Shown here in pieces: positions 1 to 5,487 of a stretch of 20,058 bases of DNA (position 1 is its first letter; each line of letters begins with the position of its first letter). The translations under genes and the position numbers were made by a program. The stretch lies in the IMG/VR virus record IMGVR_UViG_3300032285_001287, positions 1 to 20,058 of that record; one strand, 5' to 3'. Under the pieces are notes generated by a model. That model saw nothing but the letters and a program-made list of their open reading frames with translations. It did not search any database and was not told the origin of the DNA. Source of the DNA: a virus.

Positions 1-468
1 CCTACGAACAGCGTTGGCCTTGTCTGCACCTTTTTCATCTGTTGAGCGACCCATAATCAGGTCCACCGCTTCATCCATCTGTTTAAGTTGCTTCCTGTCA
101 GCTTCGATATTCTCTTTGGCAGTTTTAATTTTCTCATCGTATATCGCAATCTTACTTTGAACATCACCACTTACTAGATTTTGATCATTGTGTGCTTTTG
201 AAAGGAATCCAAAGATACCCATTGATGTAATGAGCATTAATACAATGACTGCAACGGTCATGTAGTATTTCATAAAACGTGGAGCACGTTCCCAATTTGC
301 CTTAAGCCAACTAGCGCATACTAGTTTGCCAACTTCTAAGGCAGATCCCATAATGATGATCGGAATTACTGCCGCAGAAAATATTGCGGTTAAACCTACT
401 ACAGAATAGTAGATTGCAACCGCAGATATTGTTAAGCCAGTAAGAAGTAGGAGCCAGGCTAAAATCAT
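1..468 (-). CDS. Membrane/coiled-coil protein, C-terminus outside window
   Basis: Open frame of 156 codons running off the left edge. The ATG at 468 directly follows an in-frame TGA, so the start is firm. Residues 1-45 are very hydrophobic (two likely membrane helices, beginning MILAWLLLLTGL), and a third hydrophobic segment lies near residues 70-88 (MTVAVIVLMLITSMGIFGF). From about residue 95 the chain becomes charged and helical (IYDEKIKTAKENIEADRKQL), typical of a coiled coil. Proteins with this plan are common in marine T4-like phages, where they are usually labelled only as coil-containing proteins. It starts 12 bp after the preceding virion-like gene and is probably co-transcribed with it. 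No enzymatic motif is visible. The function is unknown and the C-terminus cannot be judged. Confidence 0.8.
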   Translation of the reverse strand, partial: MILAWLLLLTGLTISAVAIYYSVVGLTAIFSAAVIPIIIMGSALEVGKLVCASWLKANWERAPRFMKYYMTVAVIVLMLITSMGIFGFLSKAHNDQNLVSGDVQSKIAIYDEKIKTAKENIEADRKQLKQMDEAVDLIMGRSTDEKGADKANAVRR

Positions 469-480
469 TCAGTTATCTTT

Positions 481-1062
481 TTAATCAAATAAAGTTGATT
501 CGTCAATTAATGTAACCGACACGGTGCCAAATGTCTGTGCGGCTGTCATTCCAGTTGTTGTAACTGAGATCGATAACTGGTCGTCACCAGGTAATGATGG
601 ATCGTACACACGAGCAATAGCTGTGGTTGTGTCACGGATACCTTGAGCAATAGCATTACGGATAGCAAGAGCAGTTGTGGTAATTGCTGTTGAACCGTCA
701 ATGGCTGTGCCAGTTACTGATATGAATAGTGGACGCTCGTAATTTACTGTAAACTGTAAACTAGTTGCTTGTGCGTCACCGTTAGCTTCAGTGATAGTAA
801 TATCACGTACTTGGCAATCAGCTAGGCCTGTTAAACGATTAACTACATTGCGGAAACGCATATTTCCTCTAGCACGGGCTTTACCCTTAGCTAGTGTAGT
901 TGGCAAGTTAGCAGTTGAAAAACTGTCTGAACTATTTGGTGTAACACCGCCGTTATCGTCACCGTCGGCTGTTGGGTAATATGTACCACTACTCATTGTA
1001 ATGATAACTTTGTACATTTCAGCTTGTAGCTGATTTGCGTCATTTTGAAATCCTGATGGCAT
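481..1062 (-). CDS. Putative virion structural protein (193 aa)
   Basis: Encodes a 193-aa acidic protein rich in Thr, Ser, Ala and Gly, beginning MPSGFQNDANQLQ, with no signal peptide or membrane helix. The composition (long Thr/Ser/Val strands in the second half, such as LSISVTTTGMTAAQTFGTVS) suggests a beta-rich structural protein, and I do not recognise a catalytic motif. A good ribosome site (TAGGAG, 6-7 nt before ATG) and a T4-type late element at 1085-1092 fit late, abundant expression. Its opening MPS-x-F resembles the 150-aa protein at 16998-17450, which also has a late element and a strong ribosome site. That similarity is too short to prove homology. The virion role is inferred from context and composition. 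Confidence 0.72.
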   Translation of the reverse strand: MPSGFQNDANQLQAEMYKVIITMSSGTYYPTADGDDNGGVTPNSSDSFSTANLPTTLAKGKARARGNMRFRNVVNRLTGLADCQVRDITITEANGDAQATSLQFTVNYERPLFISVTGTAIDGSTAITTTALAIRNAIAQGIRDTTTAIARVYDPSLPGDDQLSISVTTTGMTAAQTFGTVSVTLIDESTLFD

Positions 1063-1084
1063 ATTATGCTCCTAAGTTATCTAA

Positions 1085-1092
1085 TATTTATT
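1085..1092 (-). promoter_or_regulatory. T4-type late promoter element (AATAAATA)
   Basis: On the minus strand this reads AATAAATA, one base off the T4 late consensus TATAAATA, and lies 23 bp before the start at 1062. It overlaps the TAA stop (1090-1088) of the preceding gene. The same arrangement recurs at several junctions in the window, which raises confidence. Confidence 0.55.
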
Positions 1093-1423
1093 TAAAAACG
1101 ATGAGCGCCAGCAGGGATGCTTGACAGAAAAAGCCAAACCCGATTGTAACTATGTTTAAAAGGTCTTTTTGGATGGTTGCTTTGATAAAAAAGCAAAACA
1201 AACCAACCCAGCTAAACAGCACCATATCAACCGGTGGCATTTTTTCAGTCAATCCGGTTAGTACTGCTAGCATTGTAGGAATTGTGGCTAGGTGTAGGAG
1301 AATAACTGCTACCCAGCCAATTGTTTCTGCGCTTACCTGAGGTGCATGTTCTTTAATGTTTTTAACCCAAAGATCTAAATTGAATAGATCGTAGGCAAAC
1401 TTTTTAACTGTTTCTGCGTTCAT
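1088..1423 (-). CDS. Small three-helix membrane protein, candidate holin
   Basis: 111-aa protein starting MNAETVKKFAYD. The frame is open further upstream, but this ATG is preceded by GAGGA at 7 nt and the longer reading would overlap the preceding gene. Residues 1-30 are amphipathic and charged. Three hydrophobic segments follow, near residues 34-56, 62-82 and 87-110, the last ending LLALIVFK. Size and topology match class I holins, but no specific holin family is recognisable. It lies 8 bp after the SleB-type cell-wall hydrolase gene, the usual position of a holin partner. The holin call rests on topology plus neighbourhood, and it could be another small phage membrane protein. Confidence 0.7.
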   Translation of the reverse strand: MNAETVKKFAYDLFNLDLWVKNIKEHAPQVSAETIGWVAVILLHLATIPTMLAVLTGLTEKMPPVDMVLFSWVGLFCFFIKATIQKDLLNIVTIGFGFFCQASLLALIVFK

Positions 1424-1431
1424 TGAAATCC

Positions 1432-1962
1432 TCATTTGTAAAACACGTGGTGACCAAGTTTTGCTATCTTTTCTCGGTTCCACTTGGGGTTAATGTAATC
1501 AGCATGATAATACAGGGCTTTCTTCACGCTGTCAATACGGAATCCTTCCAATAGCACTTTCTTTGCTACTTCCATAGATTCGACGTATACAGGACCGTTC
1601 ATCGGTTTCTTCAATGAAGCGGAATCGCAGTACCAGCTGAACTGGCAAAGGACTTTTTCGTATACTATATTTTTTTGGTAGACTACTTGACAGATGTCAG
1701 ATGGGAATTGACCACTTTCTGCTCTGTTTATAGTAACCTGGGCAACTGCTACTTTACCTTCAAAAGGTTCGTAGCCTGCTTCGTGATAAATGTTACGGGC
1801 TAGACAGTCTAACTGACGTTGTCTTAATTCTGCTGTAACTGGGCTCACTTGTGCGCGAGCTTCTTTTAATACTGTAAGTTTGTGGTTGACCACGTTATAA
1901 CTTACAAAAGACACCGTTAATAATATTAACGAGTATAAAACAAATTTGATAATGCGTATCAT
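1432..1962 (-). CDS. SleB-type cell-wall hydrolase, membrane-anchored (candidate endolysin)
   Basis: 176-aa protein with an N-terminal hydrophobic anchor (residues 4-25) and a C-terminal SleB/Hydrolase_2 domain. Visible family features are CLARNIYHEA near residues 53-62 with the likely catalytic Glu61, the segment EGKVAVAQVTINRA, CQFSWYCD near 106-113, and the closing ALYYHADYINPKW and GHHVFYK. Enzymes of this family cleave the glycan strand of peptidoglycan. The ATG at 1962 has a strong ribosome site (AAAGGAG, 6-7 nt upstream). The frame stays open to a GTG at 2133, adding 57 residues; that start has only GAGG at 10 nt, but a longer form cannot be excluded. The uncleaved hydrophobic N-terminus followed by a periplasmic-type domain resembles signal-anchor endolysins. 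The next gene is a candidate holin. Confidence 0.85.
   Translation of the reverse strand: MIRIIKFVLYSLILLTVSFVSYNVVNHKLTVLKEARAQVSPVTAELRQRQLDCLARNIYHEAGYEPFEGKVAVAQVTINRAESGQFPSDICQVVYQKNIVYEKVLCQFSWYCDSASLKKPMNGPVYVESMEVAKKVLLEGFRIDSVKKALYYHADYINPKWNREKIAKLGHHVFYK
1507..1535 (-). promoter_or_regulatory. Possible internal sigma70 promoter inside the sleB-like gene
   Basis: Minus-strand TTGACA (1535-1530), exactly 17 bp, then TATTAT (1512-1507), a 6/6 and 5/6 match. It lies inside the hydrolase coding region and would start RNA near 1500, about 75 nt before the candidate holin start at 1423. Because the bases also encode conserved residues, a chance match is possible. Confidence 0.35.
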
Positions 1963-2136
1963 TTTTTTCTCCTTTACGCTGGATGAGGTATCGCTAGTAC
2001 CATCAATTAAAGATATTTGGCTGTTTCCGTTTCTCCCTTTAAAAATAGCCGTCGTGTTCCCAAAACCTTTTTGGGACAATAAGTAATTATCCTCTGTGTT
2101 TAGAGGAAAAGTACTATGTTTATACTTAGTCACAGT

Positions 2137-2526
2137 CTAACGCCTCATTTTAGAAATGTCAACTGCTTCTTCGTCACTAAAAACCGGCACTGCGTTGCTT
2201 TTATGCATGGTTGCAATGCCTTTTACCTTGGTTCCAGTATATACTTTTGGTGCTGAAATAGTACAGGGAGCACCAGTAAATGGCAGGCTTGGATGCTTGA
2301 CATCTGTGCCATACCTAGTATAAGACTTGCTGATATCTGGTTTATACGTTTCGGTAGTCAGTGCTCGTTTACGTTTACGGTCCTCTTGTTCTATACCGTG
2401 CCGTTTGAGCATTTCTTCCCAACTTTCTTTAGCTTCTCTTGCCTTGCGAGCATGTTCTGCTGAAGCGAATTTCTTTTTGCCTTTCTTTTTGCCAGTGGTG
2501 CTTAACCACGGACCTTCCAAATGCAT
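2137..2526 (-). CDS. Basic conserved phage protein of unknown function
   Basis: 129-aa protein beginning MHLEGPWLSTTGKKKGKKKF, a Lys-rich N-terminus I associate with conserved uncharacterised proteins of aquatic tailed phages. Residues 8-60 are strongly basic and helical, suggesting nucleic-acid binding, and the C-terminal half is more neutral and probably loosely structured. GGAG lies 12 nt before the ATG at 2526 and 6 nt before an in-frame TTG at 2532, so initiation at TTG (two extra residues) is a real alternative. The gene lies behind a consensus sigma70 promoter at 2565-2593, so it is probably expressed early. It ends 4 bp before the GTG that could extend the SleB-type protein. No catalytic motif is seen. 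Confidence 0.78.
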   Translation of the reverse strand: MHLEGPWLSTTGKKKGKKKFASAEHARKAREAKESWEEMLKRHGIEQEDRKRKRALTTETYKPDISKSYTRYGTDVKHPSLPFTGAPCTISAPKVYTGTKVKGIATMHKSNAVPVFSDEEAVDISKMRR

Positions 2527-2556
2527 ACTCAATTTTTTCTCCAAAAGTTATAACAT

Positions 2557-2579
2557 AAGCTACTATTATACAGTAGCTT
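2557..2579. repeat. 8-bp inverted repeat over a -10 box
   Basis: AAGCTACT (2557-2564) and AGTAGCTT (2572-2579) are perfect inverted copies around a 7-bp spacer containing nearly all of the -10 hexamer of the promoter at 2565-2593. Position and symmetry suggest an operator for a dimeric regulator. It is unlikely to act as an RNA hairpin because half of it lies upstream of the expected start of transcription. Confidence 0.6.
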
Positions 2580-2593
2580 TGGTTAAATGTCAA
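2565..2593 (-). promoter_or_regulatory. Consensus sigma70 (early) promoter
   Basis: Minus-strand TTGACA (2593-2588), exactly 17 bp, TATAAT (2570-2565): a 12/12 consensus match in the 73-bp gap between iscA and the basic-protein gene. Expected start of RNA is near 2558, about 32 nt before the ATG at 2526. It would drive the basic protein and perhaps the hydrolase and membrane-protein genes. Confidence 0.85.
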
Positions 2594-2599
2594 GTGGTT

Positions 2600-2926
2600 T
2601 TATACTCGGAAAGATTCGCCGCAACCACAGCGATCTTTTTCATTTGGATTAGTAAAATCAAATCCTTCATTGAGCCCATTGCGAACCCAATCTATAGTCA
2701 ATCCATCTAGATAGACTAGGCTTTTGGCATCTACTAACAAGACAAAATCCTGATGTCCGAAATTAGTTACTCCAACTTCTGCCTCATACTTGTCTACATA
2801 TTCAATAGTGTAGGCCAATCCGCTACATCCGGTAGTTTTAACGCCTACCCGAATTCCAACACCTTTGCCTCGTTTGGCTAAATTTTGTTTAATTTTAGCT
2901 TGGGCTGTGTCTGTTACGGTAATCAT
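2600..2926 (-). CDS. iscA: A-type iron-sulfur carrier (IscA-like)
   Basis: 108-aa protein, the usual length for IscA, with all three cluster-binding cysteines: Cys34 in TTGCSGLAY, and Cys100 and Cys102 in the C-terminal CGCGESF. A-type carriers receive iron or Fe-S clusters and deliver them to target proteins in the cytoplasm. The start overlaps the end of iscU by 32 bp and AAGG lies about 10 nt upstream, so the two are translationally linked. Phage-borne iron-sulfur assembly genes are known from marine viromes. Here the pair stands without iscS, hscA/B or ferredoxin in the window, so host partners would be needed. Specific client proteins are unknown. Confidence 0.93.
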   Translation of the reverse strand: MITVTDTAQAKIKQNLAKRGKGVGIRVGVKTTGCSGLAYTIEYVDKYEAEVGVTNFGHQDFVLLVDAKSLVYLDGLTIDWVRNGLNEGFDFTNPNEKDRCGCGESFRV

Positions 2927-3278
2927 CTATAGCCGCCTTGATGGCATCTTCTGCAAGTATTGAACAGTGGATCTTAACTGGTGGAAGCGCAAGCTCTTCA
3001 GCAATTTCGCTATTCTTAATCTCTGACGCGGCGTCAAGTGTTTTACCTTTAACCCATTCTGTGACCAGCGAGCTTGAAGCAATCGCACTACCGCAACCAT
3101 ATGTCTTGAATCTTGCATCTGTGATGATACCATCTTCTACCTTTATTTGTAGTTTCATTACATCGCCGCAAGCAGGAGCACCAACCATACCAGTACCAAT
3201 AGTAGGATCATCTTTTGGAAAAGATCCAACGTTTCTCGGGTTTTCGTAGTGGTCAATGACCTTATCTGAGTATGCCAT
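2895..3278 (-). CDS. iscU: Iron-sulfur cluster scaffold IscU
   Basis: 127-aa protein matching IscU over its full length (MAYSDKVIDHYENPRNVGSF at the N-terminus). The three cluster ligands are present: Cys37 in PACGD with the neighbouring Asp39, Cys62 in YGCGSAIASS and Cys105 in HCSILAEDA. The LPPVK loop (98-102) that the chaperone HscA recognises is intact, so the phage protein should plug into the host Isc machinery. IscU builds [2Fe-2S] and [4Fe-4S] clusters from sulfur supplied by IscS. The start follows the preceding stop by a single base and has no obvious ribosome site, suggesting coupling to the secreted-protein gene upstream. The C-terminus (DYRNRHSPS) overlaps iscA and differs from cellular IscU tails. 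Confidence 0.95.
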   Translation of the reverse strand: MAYSDKVIDHYENPRNVGSFPKDDPTIGTGMVGAPACGDVMKLQIKVEDGIITDARFKTYGCGSAIASSSLVTEWVKGKTLDAASEIKNSEIAEELALPPVKIHCSILAEDAIKAAIDDYRNRHSPS

Positions 3279-3279
3279 T

Positions 3280-3624
3280 TCAATTTGGTACTGCTACAAT
3301 TTTACGTACACCAGTTTGCGGATCAACCATTTCTTGCCAGTGGTATCCAAATGGTGCTTGTTGAACATAGGGCTGTGGTTGTTGTACATACACTGGTTGC
3401 TGTTGTACAATAACTGGAGCTGGTTCATAATATCGTGGACGACTTAGTTCGTATCCAACTATCCCGCCAATTAAAGCAGGTGCTACCCAATTACTACTGT
3501 AGCAACACCCACCGCGATAATGACGGAATCCCTCGTGTGCTTGAGCACCTGGGCTATAAGCAAATAACGCACTCATTGCCAAAATGCTGGCAAATACTGA
3601 ACTGATAATTAACTTGCTTTTCAT
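3280..3624 (-). CDS. Secreted Gln/Pro-rich small protein
   Basis: 114-aa protein with a clear Sec signal peptide: a basic start (MKSKL), a hydrophobic core to about residue 23, and a signal-peptidase site after AQA at residue 29, before HEG. The mature part has a double Cys (GGCCYSS), a short Gly-rich hydrophobic stretch (APALIGGIVGYELS) and a Gln/Pro/Val/Tyr-rich segment (about residues 70-92), ending GYHWQEMVDPQTGVRKIVAVPN. Proteobacterial chromosomes encode many small surface proteins of this style, and phages rarely do. The start has AAGGAG at 7 nt, just downstream of a 5-bp hairpin and a late promoter element. It precedes iscU by one base. Function unknown. Envelope modification or superinfection interference are guesses. 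Confidence 0.82.
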   Translation of the reverse strand: MKSKLIISSVFASILAMSALFAYSPGAQAHEGFRHYRGGCCYSSNWVAPALIGGIVGYELSRPRYYEPAPVIVQQQPVYVQQPQPYVQQAPFGYHWQEMVDPQTGVRKIVAVPN

Positions 3625-3636
3625 ACTATTCTCCTT

Positions 3637-3655
3637 GGCGTAATTATATAACGCC
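3637..3655 (-). promoter_or_regulatory. Leader hairpin just upstream of ribosome site
   Basis: On the minus strand GGCGT and ACGCC pair (5 bp, 9-nt loop) and the ribosome site AAGGAG follows immediately. With transcription from the late element at 3665-3671 the hairpin would sit near the 5' end of the mRNA, where such structures often protect against decay. Confidence 0.45.
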
Positions 3656-3664
3656 TTAGACTAA

Positions 3665-3671
3665 TATTTAG
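3665..3671 (-). promoter_or_regulatory. T4-type late promoter element (CTAAATA)
   Basis: Minus-strand CTAAATA followed by TTAG, 41 bp before the secreted-protein start at 3624 and just after the stop of the Hc1-like gene. CTAAATA recurs at 4958-4964 and 17944-17950 in equivalent positions. Confidence 0.5.
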
Positions 3672-3676
3672 TTGAC

Positions 3677-3871
3677 TTATTTTGCTTCTTTGCGAGCGTT
3701 CTTAACTGCTGTAACATCGTTGCGTGTTTCTTTGCACAACTTAGCCAAGTCTTGACAATGTTTACGTACACGAGTTCCTGCGGCACCAACTTCTTTGTCA
3801 TAAAACTTTTCAAAGTCTGCTTCCATTGCTTCGATGATTGCTGTGAATTCTGCGAATTTATTTGTGGCCAT
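3677..3871 (-). CDS. Hc1-like (histone H1-like) DNA-binding protein
   Basis: 64-aa protein, MATNKFAEFTAIIEAMEADF at the N-terminus, then GAAGTRVRKHCQDLAKLCKETR and a Lys-rich tail. The AAGTRVRK core with flanking amphipathic helices is the hallmark of the Hc1/histone H1-like family, small nucleoid proteins that condense DNA in Chlamydia and occur in other bacteria and some viruses. It is at the short end for the family and lacks a long Lys/Ala tail. A strong ribosome site (AAAGGAG at 6 nt) and a sigma70-type promoter at 3899-3927 suggest early, abundant expression. Possible roles are host-nucleoid remodelling or handling of phage DNA; the sequence does not choose between them. Confidence 0.75.
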   Translation of the reverse strand: MATNKFAEFTAIIEAMEADFEKFYDKEVGAAGTRVRKHCQDLAKLCKETRNDVTAVKNARKEAK

Positions 3872-3898
3872 TTGATTCTCCTTTAAATGTGCTACTGT

Positions 3899-3927
3899 AA
3901 TTTAGCATTTTAAGGGGCCGCTGTCAA
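3899..3927 (-). promoter_or_regulatory. Sigma70-type promoter before the Hc1-like gene
   Basis: Minus-strand TTGACA (3927-3922), exactly 17 bp, TAAATT (3904-3899; 4/6). Expected RNA start near 3892, 21 nt before the ATG at 3871. TGCTA/TAGCA forms a short dyad across the -10 box, in the same place as the longer dyad at 2557-2579. Confidence 0.6.
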
Positions 3928-3937
3928 TGGTTATTGA

Positions 3938-4201
3938 TTAGGTTCCACCTTCGCCAATAAAAACATCTTGGCTACCCGAACTAATTACAGATCCGTCCGA
4001 AAGTGCATCTGTTACACGGGCGGCTTTGTTGTTTTCAGATGTTACTGTGAGAGAACCCCTGGTGACTACTGCTCCACGTCCAGTTGCTGACGTTACATAT
4101 CCCAAAGGTTGGCTGTTGACAAACACCGTCTTTGATCCGGATGTTAGTAGATGCCCGTGTGCGGCATCTAAATTTACTCGAGCGGCTCCTAGTGCGGCCA
4201 T
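3938..4201 (-). CDS. PAAR-domain protein, baseplate spike tip (gp5.4-like)
   Basis: 87-aa protein with the PAAR pattern: AARVNLDAAHGHLLTSGSK, then VFVNSQPLGYVTSATGRG, and the closing SSGSQDVFIGEGG. PAAR proteins form the metal-bound cone at the very tip of contractile tail spikes (gp5.4 in T4) and help pierce the host envelope. The His at residue 15 in AHGHLLTSG is a candidate zinc ligand. The length is normal for a stand-alone PAAR protein with no effector extension. Its start shares a base with the preceding stop (TAATG at 4203-4199), so it is translationally coupled to the 244-aa gene, which may be a virion partner. Transcription is likely from the late element at 4958-4964. Confidence 0.87.
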   Translation of the reverse strand: MAALGAARVNLDAAHGHLLTSGSKTVFVNSQPLGYVTSATGRGAVVTRGSLTVTSENNKAARVTDALSDGSVISSGSQDVFIGEGGT

Positions 4202-4935
4202 TATTCCGTTGTAGGAGTTGCCTGCACACTGGTATCTCGTGGATTCAAAGCCTTGTTAGCAGTTTGTTGTGCAGTGACCAATGTTTGATTAGCTGTCTGG
4301 CTAGCCCCGAATATCGCTGTAGCGCCTGATTTAATAGATGCGACAAATGGAGTATAATACGGTCCAACAGCACTAGATTGCAACAGGTTGTTGGCATAGG
4401 TTACACCATTACTAATAGCATTAGTAGCCGCAGTTGTTACTAATCCTGTGGCACCTACAGACAGTTGCAAACTACTGGTTTCTCTTAATGTCTCTGTTAT
4501 TCGGTCCGTTAGTTTTTGGCTTGGAACTTCGATTGCTGTCAAACCAGCGGCCTGACGAGAAGTATTTGTAGTAGTTTGTTGGAACTGATTATTTTTAATT
4601 TGATCACCTAGGGCTATTTGACTAGTGATCAGTTGATTGGTCATTGTGCCATTTAACTGTCCAATCGCCTGCGATTGTGCCAAAGTTGATTGTGCCAACG
4701 TAGTATTTAATGTATCAAGTTTAGCCATCAAATCTACTAAGAGAGAGTTTAATGTACCAAGGTTACTAGCACCTGCTGAATTAACAGCTCCAATCGTATC
4801 GGGAACATACCCTGGACCAAACGCCGCAACTATAGCCGCAATTAGTGCGGCATTGTTTAAGTTCAACGAGGTGCCTAACGCTGATATTTGTCCAGCAATT
4901 AATGGAGCATCTAGTACGTATTGTTCAACAGCCAT
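4201..4935 (-). CDS. Putative virion protein coupled to PAAR gene (244 aa)
   Basis: 244-aa protein rich in Ala, Thr, Asn, Gln and Leu, with no membrane anchor typical of a transporter and no catalytic motif. Residues 1-45 are hydrophobic and Ala-rich (IAAIVAAFGPGY). Residues 60-140 look like a long helical/coiled-coil stretch with heptad-like Leu/Ile/Gln spacing (LAQSTLAQSQAIGQLNGTMT), and residues 150-230 are again Ala/Thr-rich. It starts at an ATG 23 bp after a CTAAATA late element and ends in TAATG with the PAAR gene. A tail or baseplate component, or a chaperone for the tip protein, is the simplest reading of that coupling, but the family is not recognised. Confidence 0.75.
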   Translation of the reverse strand: MAVEQYVLDAPLIAGQISALGTSLNLNNAALIAAIVAAFGPGYVPDTIGAVNSAGASNLGTLNSLLVDLMAKLDTLNTTLAQSTLAQSQAIGQLNGTMTNQLITSQIALGDQIKNNQFQQTTTNTSRQAAGLTAIEVPSQKLTDRITETLRETSSLQLSVGATGLVTTAATNAISNGVTYANNLLQSSAVGPYYTPFVASIKSGATAIFGASQTANQTLVTAQQTANKALNPRDTSVQATPTTE

Positions 4936-4956
4936 AGCATAATATCCTATATGTTA

Positions 4957-5250
4957 TTATTTAGCCAGCTTAATTCCGGTAGTTTGTTGAATGTATGTAT
5001 CAGCGGCATCTTTCATAGTAGGAGCCAATACCATAATCGAGTGACGATTAATAGTAACTTGTGCATCCGGATCTGTAGTAAACAAGAATGGTACTAGACC
5101 AACACCTTCTTTAGTTGCGGTTAGGCACAGGGGTTTAGTAACAGTAACTCCTAATGGATTTTCTTCTACTAGTTTAGCAACAATTTCTTCGCCGGCAGTT
5201 GTTTTAATTGTTACAACTTCGCCAGGTGTTATACCTTTATTAATTAACAT
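4957..5250 (-). CDS. Small conserved phage protein, possibly Sm-like barrel
   Basis: 97-aa protein starting MLINKGITPGEVVTIKTTAG. The frame is open further upstream, but this ATG has AAAGG 6 nt before it and follows the glutaredoxin stop by one base. Residues 9-75 alternate short beta strands with turns (EVVTIKTTAGEEIVAKLVEE, then PLGVTVTKP and GVGLVPFLF), and the tail is helical. Similar small proteins are widespread in marine T4-like phages without assigned function. The strand pattern resembles an Sm/Hfq-type barrel, which is my inference only. As the last gene of the nrd-grx operon it may be co-expressed early with nucleotide metabolism. Its stop lies beside the next late element. Confidence 0.78.
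   Translation of the reverse strand: MLINKGITPGEVVTIKTTAGEEIVAKLVEENPLGVTVTKPLCLTATKEGVGLVPFLFTTDPDAQVTINRHSIMVLAPTMKDAADTYIQQTTGIKLAK
4958..4964 (-). promoter_or_regulatory. T4-type late promoter element (CTAAATA)
   Basis: Minus-strand CTAAATA, 22 bp before the start at 4935. It overlaps the last codons and stop of the 97-aa gene and would drive the 244-aa gene and the PAAR gene. Confidence 0.55.
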
Positions 5251-5251
5251 A

Positions 5252-5479
5252 TTATACCTTTTCGAAATATTTCTTGAGTTCTGTGAACCCACCTATGTAA
5301 TTATCGTCTAAAAATATTTGAGGTACAGTTCTGGCTGTTGGTACTGCTTCTAGTAGTTGTTCTTTGGTCCAATCTTTGCTTACATTTCGTTCTTCAAATT
5401 CAATGCCCTTCATCTTGAGAAGATTTTTGGCTTGGTCGCAAAACGGACACTGATTCTTACTCCATACAATAGCTTTCAT
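5252..5479 (-). CDS. Glutaredoxin
   Basis: 75-aa glutaredoxin with the redox pair Cys11-Pro-Phe-Cys14 near the N-terminus, the cis-proline motif TVPQIF (Pro53) and the GG-containing glutathione-binding turn YIGGF. The length is normal for phage glutaredoxins. It would supply electrons to ribonucleotide reductase by re-reducing the C-terminal Cys pair of NrdA, as T4 NrdC does. It lies 8 bp after nrdB with its own ribosome site (AAGGA, 5 nt before ATG), and the next gene follows with one base between. The CPFC centre is closer to T4 NrdC-like and NrdH-like proteins than to classical CPYC glutaredoxin 1. I leave the symbol open between nrdC and grxC. Confidence 0.92.
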   Translation of the reverse strand: MKAIVWSKNQCPFCDQAKNLLKMKGIEFEERNVSKDWTKEQLLEAVPTARTVPQIFLDDNYIGGFTELKKYFEKV

Positions 5480-5487
5480 GTGTTTCC

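Noticed and set aside
2134-2162. TTGACA-N17-TAGACT on the minus strand as a promoter for the SleB-type gene
   Set aside because: The -10 box is only 4/6, and the -35 box and most of the spacer lie in coding sequence (VDISKMRR). Not strong enough beside the clear promoters elsewhere.
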